From: Pedobacter sp. KBS0701
Lineage (GTDB): Bacteria > Bacteroidota > Bacteroidia > Sphingobacteriales > Sphingobacteriaceae
NCBI RefSeq assembly: GCF_005938645.2
Contig: NZ_CP042171.1
Span: forward strand, 3,348,001-3,412,000
DNA length: 64,000 bases
Reading direction: 5' to 3'
Below are positions 35,622 through 44,232 of this stretch, in pieces. The notes below the pieces were generated by a model. The model made no database searches. It was given only the letters and a program-made list of their open reading frames with translations, and had not been told where the DNA came from. The position numbers and the translations under genes are program-made. Each line of letters opens with the position of its first letter. Within the stretch, counting starts at the first letter, position 1.

Positions 35622-35825
35622 TTACAACATTGCCCCAGGCAATTTCCCCAACTCATGGATAGATCCGAAAGAATGAAACCTCCTTTTATGAATTTTATTA
35701 AAATGGTTTGAAGATTCGAAAGAAAACGGATTGAAAATAAATTTGTAAATGTGTTTCCTTTCTTCGTTTAATTTTTCTTCCTGTTTTGCGTTTTCCAGAT
35801 TTTGAGTGTTGCGGTTAGTTTCCAT
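35622..35825 (-). CDS. Small basic protein, paralogue of the 35096 protein
   Basis: A 67-residue protein with an unusually basic, aromatic middle (HKRRFHSFG). Start and end align with the 35096-35299 protein as described there, but the middle differs, and the GPGHEPG motif is eroded to GSIHELG. It may be a decaying duplicate. A REP element separates the pair. Confidence rests on the similarity between the two, not on a known family. Confidence 0.4.
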   Translation of the reverse strand: METNRNTQNLENAKQEEKLNEERKHIYKFIFNPFSFESSNHFNKIHKRRFHSFGSIHELGKLPGAML

Positions 35826-36398
35826 GAAGATATAGATTATTGAAAACCTATCGGGGCTTTCAGGGTTAACAATTTTAATACTTAATAAAAGCTTTTTTAA
35901 ATTTGCTTAACCTTATACCATGGGTGTTTGATAAGGTTTCGTTCTGGAACTACATTAAAATGGCGTGGATTGCCTTATGTTTAATTAAATTTAAGCTTAA
36001 TTTTTGATTTTTGCAAATTATTTTTTTGGGAGTTAAATGTTATTGCGCTAAAATCTAAAGGGCATTTTTTGGAAATCAGTTGCAGTAGTACCTGGGAAGA
36101 TACGGTCCTGCTCTTTACTTTACTCCGCTACGCTCCATGTTCGTTCCGATCAGGTTTATTGGCACAGCCAGCAATACTATCTGGGGTTACAGAGCGTAGA
36201 GAATTTGTTTTTAAAATGAATTCGTCTTTGCATCATCCAGCCTTAAATAGCAGCACCAGCTTAATGGAGCTAAACCTGATTGAAGCGGATACCGGCCAAG
36301 TGCTTAAGGCCTGCAGGCGTATGAGCGAAAAGCAGGACGAACATTAAAATGAAATGCCACGTTTGCTTTCCAAAAAAATCAGCTGTTTTTTTGCCCAC
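35826..36398. other. Intergenic region with two opposed CAGGTTTA-family copies
   Basis: Copies at about 36105-36160 (ends CGATCAGGTTTA) and 36270-36345 (begins TAAACCTGATTGAAGCGG) face each other around about 110 bases. A 92-residue open frame across them (36069-36347) is not protein-like. The first 200 bases hold nothing I recognise. Confidence 0.55.
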
Positions 36399-36425
36399 AA
36401 AAAAAGTCCCGATTTTCACCGGGAC
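36399..36425 (-). terminator. Terminator of the cysteine desulfurase gene
   Basis: GTCCCG (36406-36411) pairs with CGGGAC (36420-36425), followed on the minus strand by seven T. Confidence 0.8.
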
Positions 36426-36448
36426 GCTCCTATTTGGTTAATGATATT

Positions 36449-37597
36449 TTAAGCTAAAGCATTCTGCTTCACTACCATTTTAACTTTTTCGATTACGTAA
36501 TCCAAATCCTCTTTAGTGGTGTATTTACTAAAAGAAAAACGCACTGAAGGACGGTTTGGATCGGCATTGATACCATTTAGCACATGCGAGCCAATGTTTG
36601 AACCTGAAGAACAGGCACTACCGCCTGAAGCGCAGATACCATTGATATCCAAATTGAACAATAACATATCGGCCATGTCCATTTCAGGGAAAGAAACATT
36701 TAATACCGTATATAAACTTTTATCGGCATCGGTTTCGCCATTAAAGCCAATACCTGGGATTTCGGCAATTAACTGTGCTTTCAAATAATCTTTTAAGCCC
36801 TGAATGTATGATTGATGCTGATCCATTTCTGAATAAGCAATTTCTAAGGCTTTAGCTAAACCTACAATACCATATACATTTTCGGTACCGCCACGCATGT
36901 TGCGTTCCTGTGAACCACCGTAAATCATTGGTGGGATTTTAATATTGCTGTTTACGTATAAAAAACCAACGCCTTTAGGTCCGTGAAGTTTATGTGCAGC
37001 ACACACAATAAAATGTGCTTTAAGCTCGCGTACATTGTGTGGATAATGGCCCATAGTCTGAACGGTATCGGCATGGTAAATAGCATTGTATTTCTCGCAG
37101 ATATCGCCCACTTTAACCATATCGGTTAGTGTACCCAATTCATTATTGGCATGCATCAATGAAACAAAAGTACGCTCGTTATTCTGGAGCAGTTCTTCTA
37201 AATGGTTATAATCGATATTCCCTTTTTCATCAATATTAACGAAACTTAATTTATCGATCTCGCCATTTTTAAGCATCGTATTTAAGGTATGCTCAACCGC
37301 ATGGTGCTCTATTTTTGAAGTGATGGCATGTTTAATGCCAAAAGCTGAAATTCCGCAACGGATAGCTGTATTATCGGCCTCTGTACCTCCGGAAGTAAAA
37401 AATATCTCAGATGGAGATGCATTTAACAGACCTGAAACGGTTTTACGGGCTTTCTCCACGAGTGTTCTCACCTCACGGCCAAGTGCATGAATGGCAGATG
37501 GGTTACCAAAGTAATTTTCCATCACGTTTGTCATTTCTGCGATTACTGCTGCATCTAAAGGCGTTGTTGCCGCATTATCTAAATAGACCCTTTTCAT
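36449..37597 (-). CDS. Cysteine desulfurase (IscS/NifS family)
   Basis: A 382-residue PLP enzyme. Lys203 in AAHKLHGPKG binds PLP and Cys329 in GSACSSGS carries the persulfide; GNPSAIHALG and TSGGTEADNT are family motifs. The active-site cysteine loop has the long CASGGSACSSGS form of class I enzymes. It supplies sulfur for Fe-S clusters, tRNA thiolation and similar. No isc or suf gene adjoins it, so its partner is unknown. A terminator lies directly downstream. Confidence 0.93.
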   Translation of the reverse strand: MKRVYLDNAATTPLDAAVIAEMTNVMENYFGNPSAIHALGREVRTLVEKARKTVSGLLNASPSEIFFTSGGTEADNTAIRCGISAFGIKHAITSKIEHHAVEHTLNTMLKNGEIDKLSFVNIDEKGNIDYNHLEELLQNNERTFVSLMHANNELGTLTDMVKVGDICEKYNAIYHADTVQTMGHYPHNVRELKAHFIVCAAHKLHGPKGVGFLYVNSNIKIPPMIYGGSQERNMRGGTENVYGIVGLAKALEIAYSEMDQHQSYIQGLKDYLKAQLIAEIPGIGFNGETDADKSLYTVLNVSFPEMDMADMLLFNLDINGICASGGSACSSGSNIGSHVLNGINADPNRPSVRFSFSKYTTKEDLDYVIEKVKMVVKQNALA

Positions 37598-37729
37598 TTC
37601 TATGAATATTTAAAAGTTATGTGTTGCAAAGATGCCTTGTTAATGGCAAACTCTGATTTAAATGCCCAAGGTTTAATCGTTTTATTAAACCCCTGAACAG
37701 GTATGCTTAATCCTAAAATGCTTTAAAGC

Positions 37730-39115
37730 TTAAAGGTGTAATATTTCTTTAATGTCAGAAATAATTTTGTTAGCCAAATTCTCGGCAATGGTTTCATTTT
37801 CTGCCTCACTATAAATCCTGATGATCGGTTCTGTATTAGAGCGGCGCAAATGTACCCAGGTTTTATCAAATTCTATCTTCAAACCATCAATTGTGCTGTA
37901 GGGCTGATTTTTATATTTCTCTTCTACCTGTTTCAATAAATTATCGATATCCATTTCTGGCGTAAGGGTAATCTTATTTTTAGAGATGTGGTATTGAGGA
38001 TAACTGGCCCGAAGTAGAGAAATAGATTTACCAAACTTAGCCAAATGTGTTAAAAATAAGGCAATACCCACCAAAGCATCTCTACCATAATGCGATTCAG
38101 GATAAATGATTCCACCATTACCTTCACCACCGATTATGGCATTCGTTTCTTTCATTTTGTTAACTACGTTTACCTCACCTACTGCCGATGCATTGTATTC
38201 AGCACCTGCTTTTTCGGTTACATCGCGTAAAGCACGGGTTGATGACAGATTAGAAACCGTGTTTCCAGGCGTATTTTTCAATACATAATCGGCAACAGCA
38301 ACTAAGGTATATTCTTCGCCAAACATGCTGCCATCTTCGTTTACAAAACATAAACGGTCAACATCAGGGTCTACTACAATACCTAAATTTGCGTTCTGTT
38401 TCTGAACTTCTTTCGATATTTCAGTTAAGTTTTCAGGAAGTGGTTCAGGATTGTGTGGAAAATATCCGTCTGGTGTACAATATAATTCTACTACCTTATT
38501 CACTCCCAAAGCTTTTAATAAAGCAGGAATAAAAATACCGCCGGTTGAATTTACACAATCGATTACTATTTTAAAATCAGCTTTTTTAATTGCCTCAACA
38601 TCAACCAATGGTAAGGCTAAAACTTTATCGATGTGTTTTTGAAGATAAGTATCGTTTTTTATTACTTTACCTAGTTTATCTACCTCTGCGAAGTCAAAAT
38701 CAGCACTTTCGGCTAAATCTAAAACTTCCTTGCCATCTGCATCGCTAATAAATTCTCCACTGGCGTTTAATAATTTTAAGGCATTCCACTGCTTTGGGTT
38801 ATGACTTGCGGTTAAAATAATTCCACCTCCTGCTTTTTCATCAGGCACCGCAACTTCTACCGTTGGCGTAGTAGATAAGCCTAAATCGATTACCTCAATA
38901 CCCAGGCCTTGTAACGTTCCGATAACCAGGTTATTCACCATCTCCCCCGAAATACGCGCATCACGACCTAAAACTATCCTTTTACTGCCTGTTTTTTGCA
39001 CCACCCAGCTACCAAAGGCAGCTGTAAATTTCACAATATCAAATGGGGTTAAGCCGTCGCCAGCCCTTCCGCCTATGGTTCCGCGTATTCCTGAAATTGA
39101 TTTTATTAAAGTCAC
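37730..39115 (-). CDS. glmM: Phosphoglucosamine mutase / phosphomannomutase family enzyme
   Basis: A 461-residue alpha-D-phosphohexomutase. The phosphoserine is Ser104 in TASHNPKQWNALK, the metal loop is DPDVDRL, and GEGNGGIIYP and RRSNTEPIIR are the substrate loops. In Bacteroidota such proteins are commonly GlmM, making glucosamine 1-phosphate for peptidoglycan and lipopolysaccharide, but the phosphomannomutase class is very similar. The start is a GTG at 39115 (MTLIKSISGIRG is the expected N-terminus). A TATTTTTG box lies 22-29 bases upstream. Confidence 0.88.
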   Translation of the reverse strand: MTLIKSISGIRGTIGGRAGDGLTPFDIVKFTAAFGSWVVQKTGSKRIVLGRDARISGEMVNNLVIGTLQGLGIEVIDLGLSTTPTVEVAVPDEKAGGGIILTASHNPKQWNALKLLNASGEFISDADGKEVLDLAESADFDFAEVDKLGKVIKNDTYLQKHIDKVLALPLVDVEAIKKADFKIVIDCVNSTGGIFIPALLKALGVNKVVELYCTPDGYFPHNPEPLPENLTEISKEVQKQNANLGIVVDPDVDRLCFVNEDGSMFGEEYTLVAVADYVLKNTPGNTVSNLSSTRALRDVTEKAGAEYNASAVGEVNVVNKMKETNAIIGGEGNGGIIYPESHYGRDALVGIALFLTHLAKFGKSISLLRASYPQYHISKNKITLTPEMDIDNLLKQVEEKYKNQPYSTIDGLKIEFDKTWVHLRRSNTEPIIRIYSEAENETIAENLANKIISDIKEILHL

Positions 39116-39214
39116 TTTTTATAATTTATTTGAGGTCAAAAATAACAAAAAAAACAAGACAGCCGTTATTTAAACCTACCTGTGAAAGTTAATTTACATT
39201 GTTTTTATATCTAC

Positions 39215-39322
39215 ATGTACGATCAATATTATAGAACTGGGCCAGGCGAAGAAAACAAACGTGTGTTTGATTTAAATGTTCAATTGAATTTTTATGGCGA
39301 ATATTCTCAGGGTCTTAAATAA
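39215..39322 (+). other. Possible 35-residue open frame, unrecognised
   Basis: ATG at 39215 opens a short frame reading MYDQYYRTGPGEENKRVF and ending in NFYGEYSQGLK. The codon usage is coding-like and Tyr/Gly-rich, but no family is recognised. It may be a small gene or a remnant of a longer one. The rest of the gap (39116-39486) contains only a candidate -7 box for the next gene. Confidence 0.25.
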
Positions 39323-39449
39323 GGTTTACAGACAAATCCATAGCCATGAATTACAAGTTGATTACATTCAATAAATAATCAGCACCTCATATTTATGCAA
39401 CTTTATTGCATAAAAGTATATTCTAACTTTACTAGCGATTGTAAAACCT

Positions 39450-39457
39450 TATATTTG
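39450..39457 (+). promoter_or_regulatory. Candidate -7 box for the methyltransferase operon
   Basis: TATATTTG, exact TAnnTTTG match, 29 bases before the methyltransferase ATG. Confidence 0.4.
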
Positions 39458-39486
39458 CAACTTTTTAAGATACAAACGGCTTTTAT

Positions 39487-40218
39487 ATGCAGCGCAAGTG
39501 GTTTCAATATTGGTTCAATTCGCCATATTATCATATTCTTTACCAACAACGAAATGATGCTGAAGCCGAATTCTTCATTGATAAACTCACGGATTACCTT
39601 CATCCAAAAGCCGAAGCGAAAATGCTTGATATTGCCTGCGGAAAAGGCCGTCACTCCATTTACCTGAACAAAAAAGGTTTTGATGTTACTGGAATAGATT
39701 TATCAGAACAAAGCATAAAGTACGCAAAACAATTCGAAAACGGTAAATTACACTTCCTTGTTCACGATATGCGAAGGCTTTTTTACATCAATTATTTTGA
39801 TGTGGCTTTAAACCTTTTTACCAGTTTTGGTTATTTTGATACAGAAAAAGACCACGTAAATGCGCTTAAAACTTTTCGCAAGTGTTTAACCGCCGATGGG
39901 ATTTTGGTGCTGGATTATTTTAACACCGAAAAAATTATACGCAACTTAAATTCGTGTGAAGTAAAATCGCTCGATGGCATCACCTTTAACATCACCAAAA
40001 ATGTTGTTGATGGAAAAATTATCAAAAAGATAAATTTTGAAGACCAACATAAGGTATATAATTTCGAAGAACGGGTGCAGGCGTTTAGTTTCGGAGATTT
40101 CGAACGTATGCTTACCAAAGCAGGAATGCGTATCGAAAAAACCTTTGGAAACTATAGTTTAGATGGCTTTGACCAATCTACTTCTGACCGCTTAATTTTA
40201 ATCTGTAAAAAAGCATGA
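39487..40218 (+). CDS. Class I SAM-dependent methyltransferase
   Basis: A 243-residue methyltransferase with SAM-binding motif MLDIACGKGRHSIYL (near residues 44-58) and GIDLSEQSI as motif II. The N-terminal WFNSPYYHILYQQRN segment is typical of a Bacteroidota group of unknown substrate. The TGA stop overlaps the ATG of the PAP2 gene by four bases (ATGA), indicating translational coupling. It is the first gene of a three-gene operon. Confidence 0.88.
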   Translation: MQRKWFQYWFNSPYYHILYQQRNDAEAEFFIDKLTDYLHPKAEAKMLDIACGKGRHSIYLNKKGFDVTGIDLSEQSIKYAKQFENGKLHFLVHDMRRLFYINYFDVALNLFTSFGYFDTEKDHVNALKTFRKCLTADGILVLDYFNTEKIIRNLNSCEVKSLDGITFNITKNVVDGKIIKKINFEDQHKVYNFEERVQAFSFGDFERMLTKAGMRIEKTFGNYSLDGFDQSTSDRLILICKKA

Positions 40219-40778
40219 TAGAAAGCATTCAGCAATTTGACATAGAATTGTTTTTGAAAATCCACCGCGGACTTTCAAACGGCTTTTTTGATTGGCTGAT
40301 GCCGCTAATACGAAACCGCTTCTTTTGGTCGCCACTTTACCTTTTTATTGTTGTTTTTTGCATCAGGCAATATAAAAAGCAAGGTTATTATATCATTGGT
40401 ATGATAGTGTTCACCTTTGCTATGGGCGATTTAATTGCCTCAAGGGTTGTAAAACCCTGGGTATCGCGTGTGAGGCCTTGCAATGATTTAAGTTTGGCGA
40501 ACGATATTATCCATCGTGTACCCTGTGGAAGTGGTTTAAGTTTTCCATCGGCGCACGCTACCAATCATTTTGCTATAGCTGTTTTTTTAATCTGCATTTT
40601 TTACAGCAGATGGAAACCTATTTTACCCATCGGCCTCTTTTGGGCGTTTATTATCAGTTTTGCACAGGTATATGTTGGCGTTCATTACCCTGTAGATGTA
40701 ACAACCGGCGCCTTGTTAGGGATGACAATAGGCATTATCTGTTCGAGAATATTTAAAAAATTACAACCTGATTTTTAA
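40215..40778 (+). CDS. PAP2-family membrane phosphatase
   Basis: A 187-residue integral membrane phosphatase. The three catalytic motifs are present: KPWVSRVRP (C1), PSAHATNHF (C2) and SFAQVYVGVHYPVD (C3). Candidates for substrate are lipid phosphates such as undecaprenyl pyrophosphate or phosphatidylglycerophosphate. It starts inside the methyltransferase stop and ends three bases before the ZIP gene. About five or six membrane helices are visible. Confidence 0.92.
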   Translation: MIESIQQFDIELFLKIHRGLSNGFFDWLMPLIRNRFFWSPLYLFIVVFCIRQYKKQGYYIIGMIVFTFAMGDLIASRVVKPWVSRVRPCNDLSLANDIIHRVPCGSGLSFPSAHATNHFAIAVFLICIFYSRWKPILPIGLFWAFIISFAQVYVGVHYPVDVTTGALLGMTIGIICSRIFKKLQPDF

Positions 40779-40781
40779 CCT

Positions 40782-41498
40782 ATGGAAATCTGGAAACTCT
40801 GCGTACTCTTTTTCTGTGCCTTTTTAGGCGGAACGGCTATCTTTTTGGTTAAAAGTGATAAATCTAAATTACTTAAACTGATTTTATCTTTCAGTGGAGC
40901 CTATTTATTTGCTATTACGGTTTTACATTTAATTCCAGATGCCTATAGCGGGCCCGACAAATTGCAGATAGGCATTTTTATCCTGATCGGTTTCTTATTA
41001 CAGATTTTCTTAGAGCAGTTTTCAGAAGGTGTAGAACATGGGCATATCCACAAACATCATGATGGGCATGTTTTCCCATTTGGTATTATGATCAGTTTGT
41101 GTTTGCATGCTTTTTTAGAAGGGATGCCCCTGGCCAAAGAGCAACATAATGAATTGATTTTTGGTATTTCGCTACACCACATCCCTGCAGCGTTTGCATT
41201 AGCGAGTATATTAATGCAAAACCATTATAAGAAAGGTAGCATTGTATTTTACCTGATTGTTTTTGCGATTATGGCACCCCTTGGTTTTTATGTAAGCGTT
41301 GGTTTAAGTAACGGCACCATTGGCGGCCTTGATGCCTATTTCAATAAAATTATGGGCATTGTAATTGGTATTTTCTTACACATTTCTACCACCATCTTAT
41401 TCGAATCGAGTGCCGATCATAAAATCAATACCCGCAAAATGATTGCCGTTTTATTGGGCATTAGTGTAGCATTGATTGGTTTCTTTGCCGGACACTAG
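40782..41498 (+). CDS. ZIP-family metal permease
   Basis: A 238-residue membrane protein with eight membrane segments. The His-rich loop HGHIHKHHDGH lies between segments three and four, and the helix motifs SLCLHAFLEGMPL (fourth helix) and ISLHHIPAAFAL (fifth helix) hold the metal-binding His and Glu of ZIP transporters. It should import zinc, iron or manganese. It is the last gene of the methyltransferase-PAP2-ZIP operon; the common purpose of the three is not clear. Confidence 0.92.
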   Translation: MEIWKLCVLFFCAFLGGTAIFLVKSDKSKLLKLILSFSGAYLFAITVLHLIPDAYSGPDKLQIGIFILIGFLLQIFLEQFSEGVEHGHIHKHHDGHVFPFGIMISLCLHAFLEGMPLAKEQHNELIFGISLHHIPAAFALASILMQNHYKKGSIVFYLIVFAIMAPLGFYVSVGLSNGTIGGLDAYFNKIMGIVIGIFLHISTTILFESSADHKINTRKMIAVLLGISVALIGFFAGH

Positions 41499-41500
41499 TT

Positions 41501-41549
41501 CAGTTGGCATTTGGCAGTTGGTAATTGCCAGTTTTCAGTTGACAGTTCC
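41501..41549. repeat. Seven in-register heptads, word CAGTTGG
   Basis: CAGTTGG, CATTTGG, CAGTTGG and four variants follow without slippage, starting three bases after the ZIP stop. Confidence 0.9.
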
Positions 41550-41667
41550 CAACTAAGCAACTTGCCGATTAACCATTTCATTTTCAAGCAATTAACCCGA
41601 TAGCCGTTTTAAACGTTTAATCGTTTATACATTTGACCTTTTCAAAAAAACATCTGTAAATTCGTAT

Positions 41668-42270
41668 ATGGATGAGATTGTAAATGAACCTGTTGTAGCC
41701 TATCAAAAAAGGCATTATACCATTGAAGAATACCTGGAGATGGAAAAAGAAGCGACAGTTAAACATGAATATTACCAAGGTGAGATTTTTACGATGTCGG
41801 GGGCTGGAGATAATCATAACTGGCTTTTTTCTAATGTTTTTTTAGCAATTGGAGGTCAGTTAAAAGGAAAGTCATGTCACATTTTTGGAAGTGATAAGCG
41901 GATGAACATTCCGGAGAATAGCTTATTCACCTATCCGGATATCTCTATTTACTGTAACGATATAAAACATATTGATATTGATGAAGACACCTCAATTTTA
42001 CCAACAGTAATCATTGAGATCCTTTCGCCTTCGACAAAAAACTATGATAGGGGCAAAAAATTTACACTTTATAAAGATATTCCTTCGTTAAAAGAATACA
42101 TCATGATCGATTCAGAATCGGTTTGGGTAGAGGCTTATTATATTGATGATGAAAATAACTGGAAACTTAACGAGCACAAGGAGATTTCTGATACCCTAAC
42201 CTTAATTTCGATGGGTTTTGAAGTGGCTTTAAGCGATATTTATGATCACGTTCGCTTTAATAAAAAGTAA
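41668..42270 (+). CDS. Uma2-family (DUF820) endonuclease-like protein
   Basis: A 200-residue protein of the Uma2/DUF820 family, which has a PD-(D/E)xK restriction-endonuclease-like fold. The N-terminal [29 protein letters not shown], the YPDISIYC acidic strand and [22 protein letters not shown] are the family hallmarks. Members are widespread, often in many copies, and their biological role is unknown; transposon domestication has been suggested. It has no partner gene and sits between a heptad tract and the DUF5522 gene. Confidence 0.88.
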   Translation: MDEIVNEPVVAYQKRHYTIEEYLEMEKEATVKHEYYQGEIFTMSGAGDNHNWLFSNVFLAIGGQLKGKSCHIFGSDKRMNIPENSLFTYPDISIYCNDIKHIDIDEDTSILPTVIIEILSPSTKNYDRGKKFTLYKDIPSLKEYIMIDSESVWVEAYYIDDENNWKLNEHKEISDTLTLISMGFEVALSDIYDHVRFNKK

Positions 42271-42352
42271 TATCCAAATCTGACTTTTGGTTCAAAGCTA
42301 AACACTATTGCGATTACAAACACTAAATTGAGAACTGTTAATTGCTACTGGA

Positions 42353-42499
42353 TCACTTCTTTGCTTTCTTCTTTCCATAACCCCAAGGACAGTGTTTACA
42401 CTTATTTTTACAGCAATTACCACGTTTTAAATGGTAGGTTTCGGTAAAGACCATCAGTCCATCTTCGTTAAAGTAAAAATCTTCGCCTTCTTTTAGCAT
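42353..42499 (-). CDS. DUF5522-type cysteine-rich small protein
   Basis: A 48-residue protein read from the ATG at 42499. Its second half holds four cysteines in the pattern NCCKNKCKHCPWGY and ends in a Lys-rich tail. The first half (EGEDFYFNEDGLMVFTETYHLKRG) matches the usual layout of this family, in which a short strand-rich part precedes a CCxxxCxxC cluster, probably a metal site. The family is common in Bacteroidota and uncharacterised. It is convergent with Uma2, and a hairpin (42552-42592) lies upstream. Confidence 0.8.
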   Translation of the reverse strand: MLKEGEDFYFNEDGLMVFTETYHLKRGNCCKNKCKHCPWGYGKKKAKK

Positions 42500-42551
42500 A
42501 ATTATTGAATGACAGCATCTTGAATGAGTGTATTATAATGATTGAATATCA

Positions 42552-42592
42552 AATGAGGCAATGTTTTTAACAGTTTTCTTTATTGCCTCATT
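42552..42592. repeat. Hairpin AATGAGGCAAT / ATTGCCTCATT
   Basis: An 11-bp perfect stem with a 19-base loop rich in T, flanked by ATTGAATG-type words on both sides. It may terminate the MBL gene on the minus strand. Confidence 0.65.
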
Positions 42593-42626
42593 CAATCAGT
42601 CTCTAACTCTATCATTCAATCATTTT

Positions 42627-43571
42627 TTAACCATTGAGTATTTTGACTTCCAGTTTATTTTTAAAATAATCTTTAAGCTGTTTACCATCTCCGTGCAGCG
42701 TCCATACCTGTTTGGGCTTAACTTTTTCTATGGTTTCTAAAATTGCATCCCAATCGGCATGATCAGAAATATAAAGTGAAATCCCGTTTTGTTGCTGCAG
42801 GTTTTTCCATCCGGAGGCAAAGGCACGTACTACATTAATTGCCTTATGGTAACTGTGAAAAACCATCGGCGGCACAATATAAACCTGATGTTCCTGATTA
42901 TTTTTCATCACCTTTCTATCGTACATTTTGTAATTCCCTACTTTTATGCCATAGTCTTCATAGATTTTAACAAATGGCATAATACTGTGATGAACCATAA
43001 CATTTTTCGTGGGGCAATGCTCGTTGAGCAATTGTATTATCCGCTGGCTTTTGCCCAATGCATAAGAACCAAGCATAATATTCGCACTGGTTTCATTTAG
43101 CTTTTTAATTTCATCTACTGGTGAAGGATGTTTGGTTTCCGGATTAGCAAATGTACTCTCTGTAATTAAAACGTCTGCTTCTACAAATTCAAAAGGCTCG
43201 CAGGTATTGTCCGGTTCAATCTTATAATCACCTGTATAAAGATACTTTACCCCCTTATATTCCATTAAAACCTGTGCAGAACCCAAAATATGTCCGGCAG
43301 AATAAAAAGTAACGGTAACTTCTTTTATTTTGAAGGATTCATGATAACTTTTGGTAAAAAAATCAACCGCGGCAAATTTGCGGTAACGGTGTTTCATAAA
43401 AGTTGCAGTAGCAGCCGTACAGTAAACATGCTGGCTTCCACCAATGGCATGATCACCATGTGCATGTGAAATCACCGCTTCATTTACCGGTTGTTGTGGA
43501 TCTAGGTAAAAATCGCCGTAAGCACAGTATAAACCCGTTGGCGTAATGGCAATGAAGTCTTCTAAAATCAT
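42627..43571 (-). CDS. MBL-fold nuclease-like protein (ligase-associated exonuclease group)
   Basis: A 314-residue metallo-beta-lactamase-fold protein with SHAHGDH as zinc motif, GHILGSAQ, YTGDYK and ISDHADWD, the last being typical of the beta-CASP/RNA-DNA nuclease branch. The shape matches proteins described as mRNA 3'-end-processing-factor-like exonucleases, often next to ATP-dependent DNA ligase. No ligase gene is visible on either side here. The start is ATG at 43571. Confidence 0.83.
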   Translation of the reverse strand: MILEDFIAITPTGLYCAYGDFYLDPQQPVNEAVISHAHGDHAIGGSQHVYCTAATATFMKHRYRKFAAVDFFTKSYHESFKIKEVTVTFYSAGHILGSAQVLMEYKGVKYLYTGDYKIEPDNTCEPFEFVEADVLITESTFANPETKHPSPVDEIKKLNETSANIMLGSYALGKSQRIIQLLNEHCPTKNVMVHHSIMPFVKIYEDYGIKVGNYKMYDRKVMKNNQEHQVYIVPPMVFHSYHKAINVVRAFASGWKNLQQQNGISLYISDHADWDAILETIEKVKPKQVWTLHGDGKQLKDYFKNKLEVKILNG

Positions 43572-43614
43572 TTATAAAGGTGAATAGAATTTAAGGATGA
43601 ATGATTTAAGTTAA

Positions 43615-44232
43615 TTAAGCCCTGGTATTCTTAAATTCTTTGGCTGACTTCAGAAATTCCTGGTGTAAAGCTAAAACCTGCTCAATGATAGACTGTTGCT
43701 CATCGTTAACAATAAAATGACCGGCCATTTTTGCCTTTTCTTCATCGCTAAGCTGTTTATCCATGCGGGCCTTCACTTGCTCTTCATTAACCCCATCACG
43801 CTGTATTAAACGTTTTAATTTAACTTCGTAAGGGGCGGTAACCAAAATTGTGGTATTGCAAAGTTTATAAGAACCGCTTTCGAACAGTATTGCTGCTTCT
43901 TTTAGGGTATAAGGTACTGTTGAAGGAATTGTTGATTCCCAGGCATCAAAAGCCCTGAAAACGGCCGGATGTACCAAAGCATTCAATTGTGCGAGTGCCT
44001 GCTCATTATTAAATACAATGCCTGCAATGTGTTTATTGTTTAGTTTTCCATCTTCAAAATAGCTTTCATTACCAAAAGCAGCTTTAACACCTTCTATTAA
44101 TAAAGTATCCTGAGTCATGATTTCTTTAGCCACGGTATCGGCATAAAAAACAGGGATTCCCAATACTTCAAACACCTTGCAAGCCGTTGTTTTACCACTG
44201 CCTATACCACCTGTTATACCTACTTTATACAT
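43615..44232 (-). CDS. coaE: Dephospho-CoA kinase
   Basis: A 205-residue P-loop kinase starting MYKVGITGGIGSGKTT. The frame extends upstream to 44343, but the first good start is the ATG at 44232, whose A overlaps the stop of the ybbR-type gene (TAATG). CoaE phosphorylates the ribose 3'-OH of dephospho-CoA, the last step of coenzyme A synthesis. The kinase motifs and helical lid are standard. Confidence 0.95.
   Translation of the reverse strand: MYKVGITGGIGSGKTTACKVFEVLGIPVFYADTVAKEIMTQDTLLIEGVKAAFGNESYFEDGKLNNKHIAGIVFNNEQALAQLNALVHPAVFRAFDAWESTIPSTVPYTLKEAAILFESGSYKLCNTTILVTAPYEVKLKRLIQRDGVNEEQVKARMDKQLSDEEKAKMAGHFIVNDEQQSIIEQVLALHQEFLKSAKEFKNTRA

Noticed and set aside
36069..36347. A 92-residue open frame
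   Set aside because: It spans two opposed repeat copies, has no domain, and its residues reflect the repeat words.
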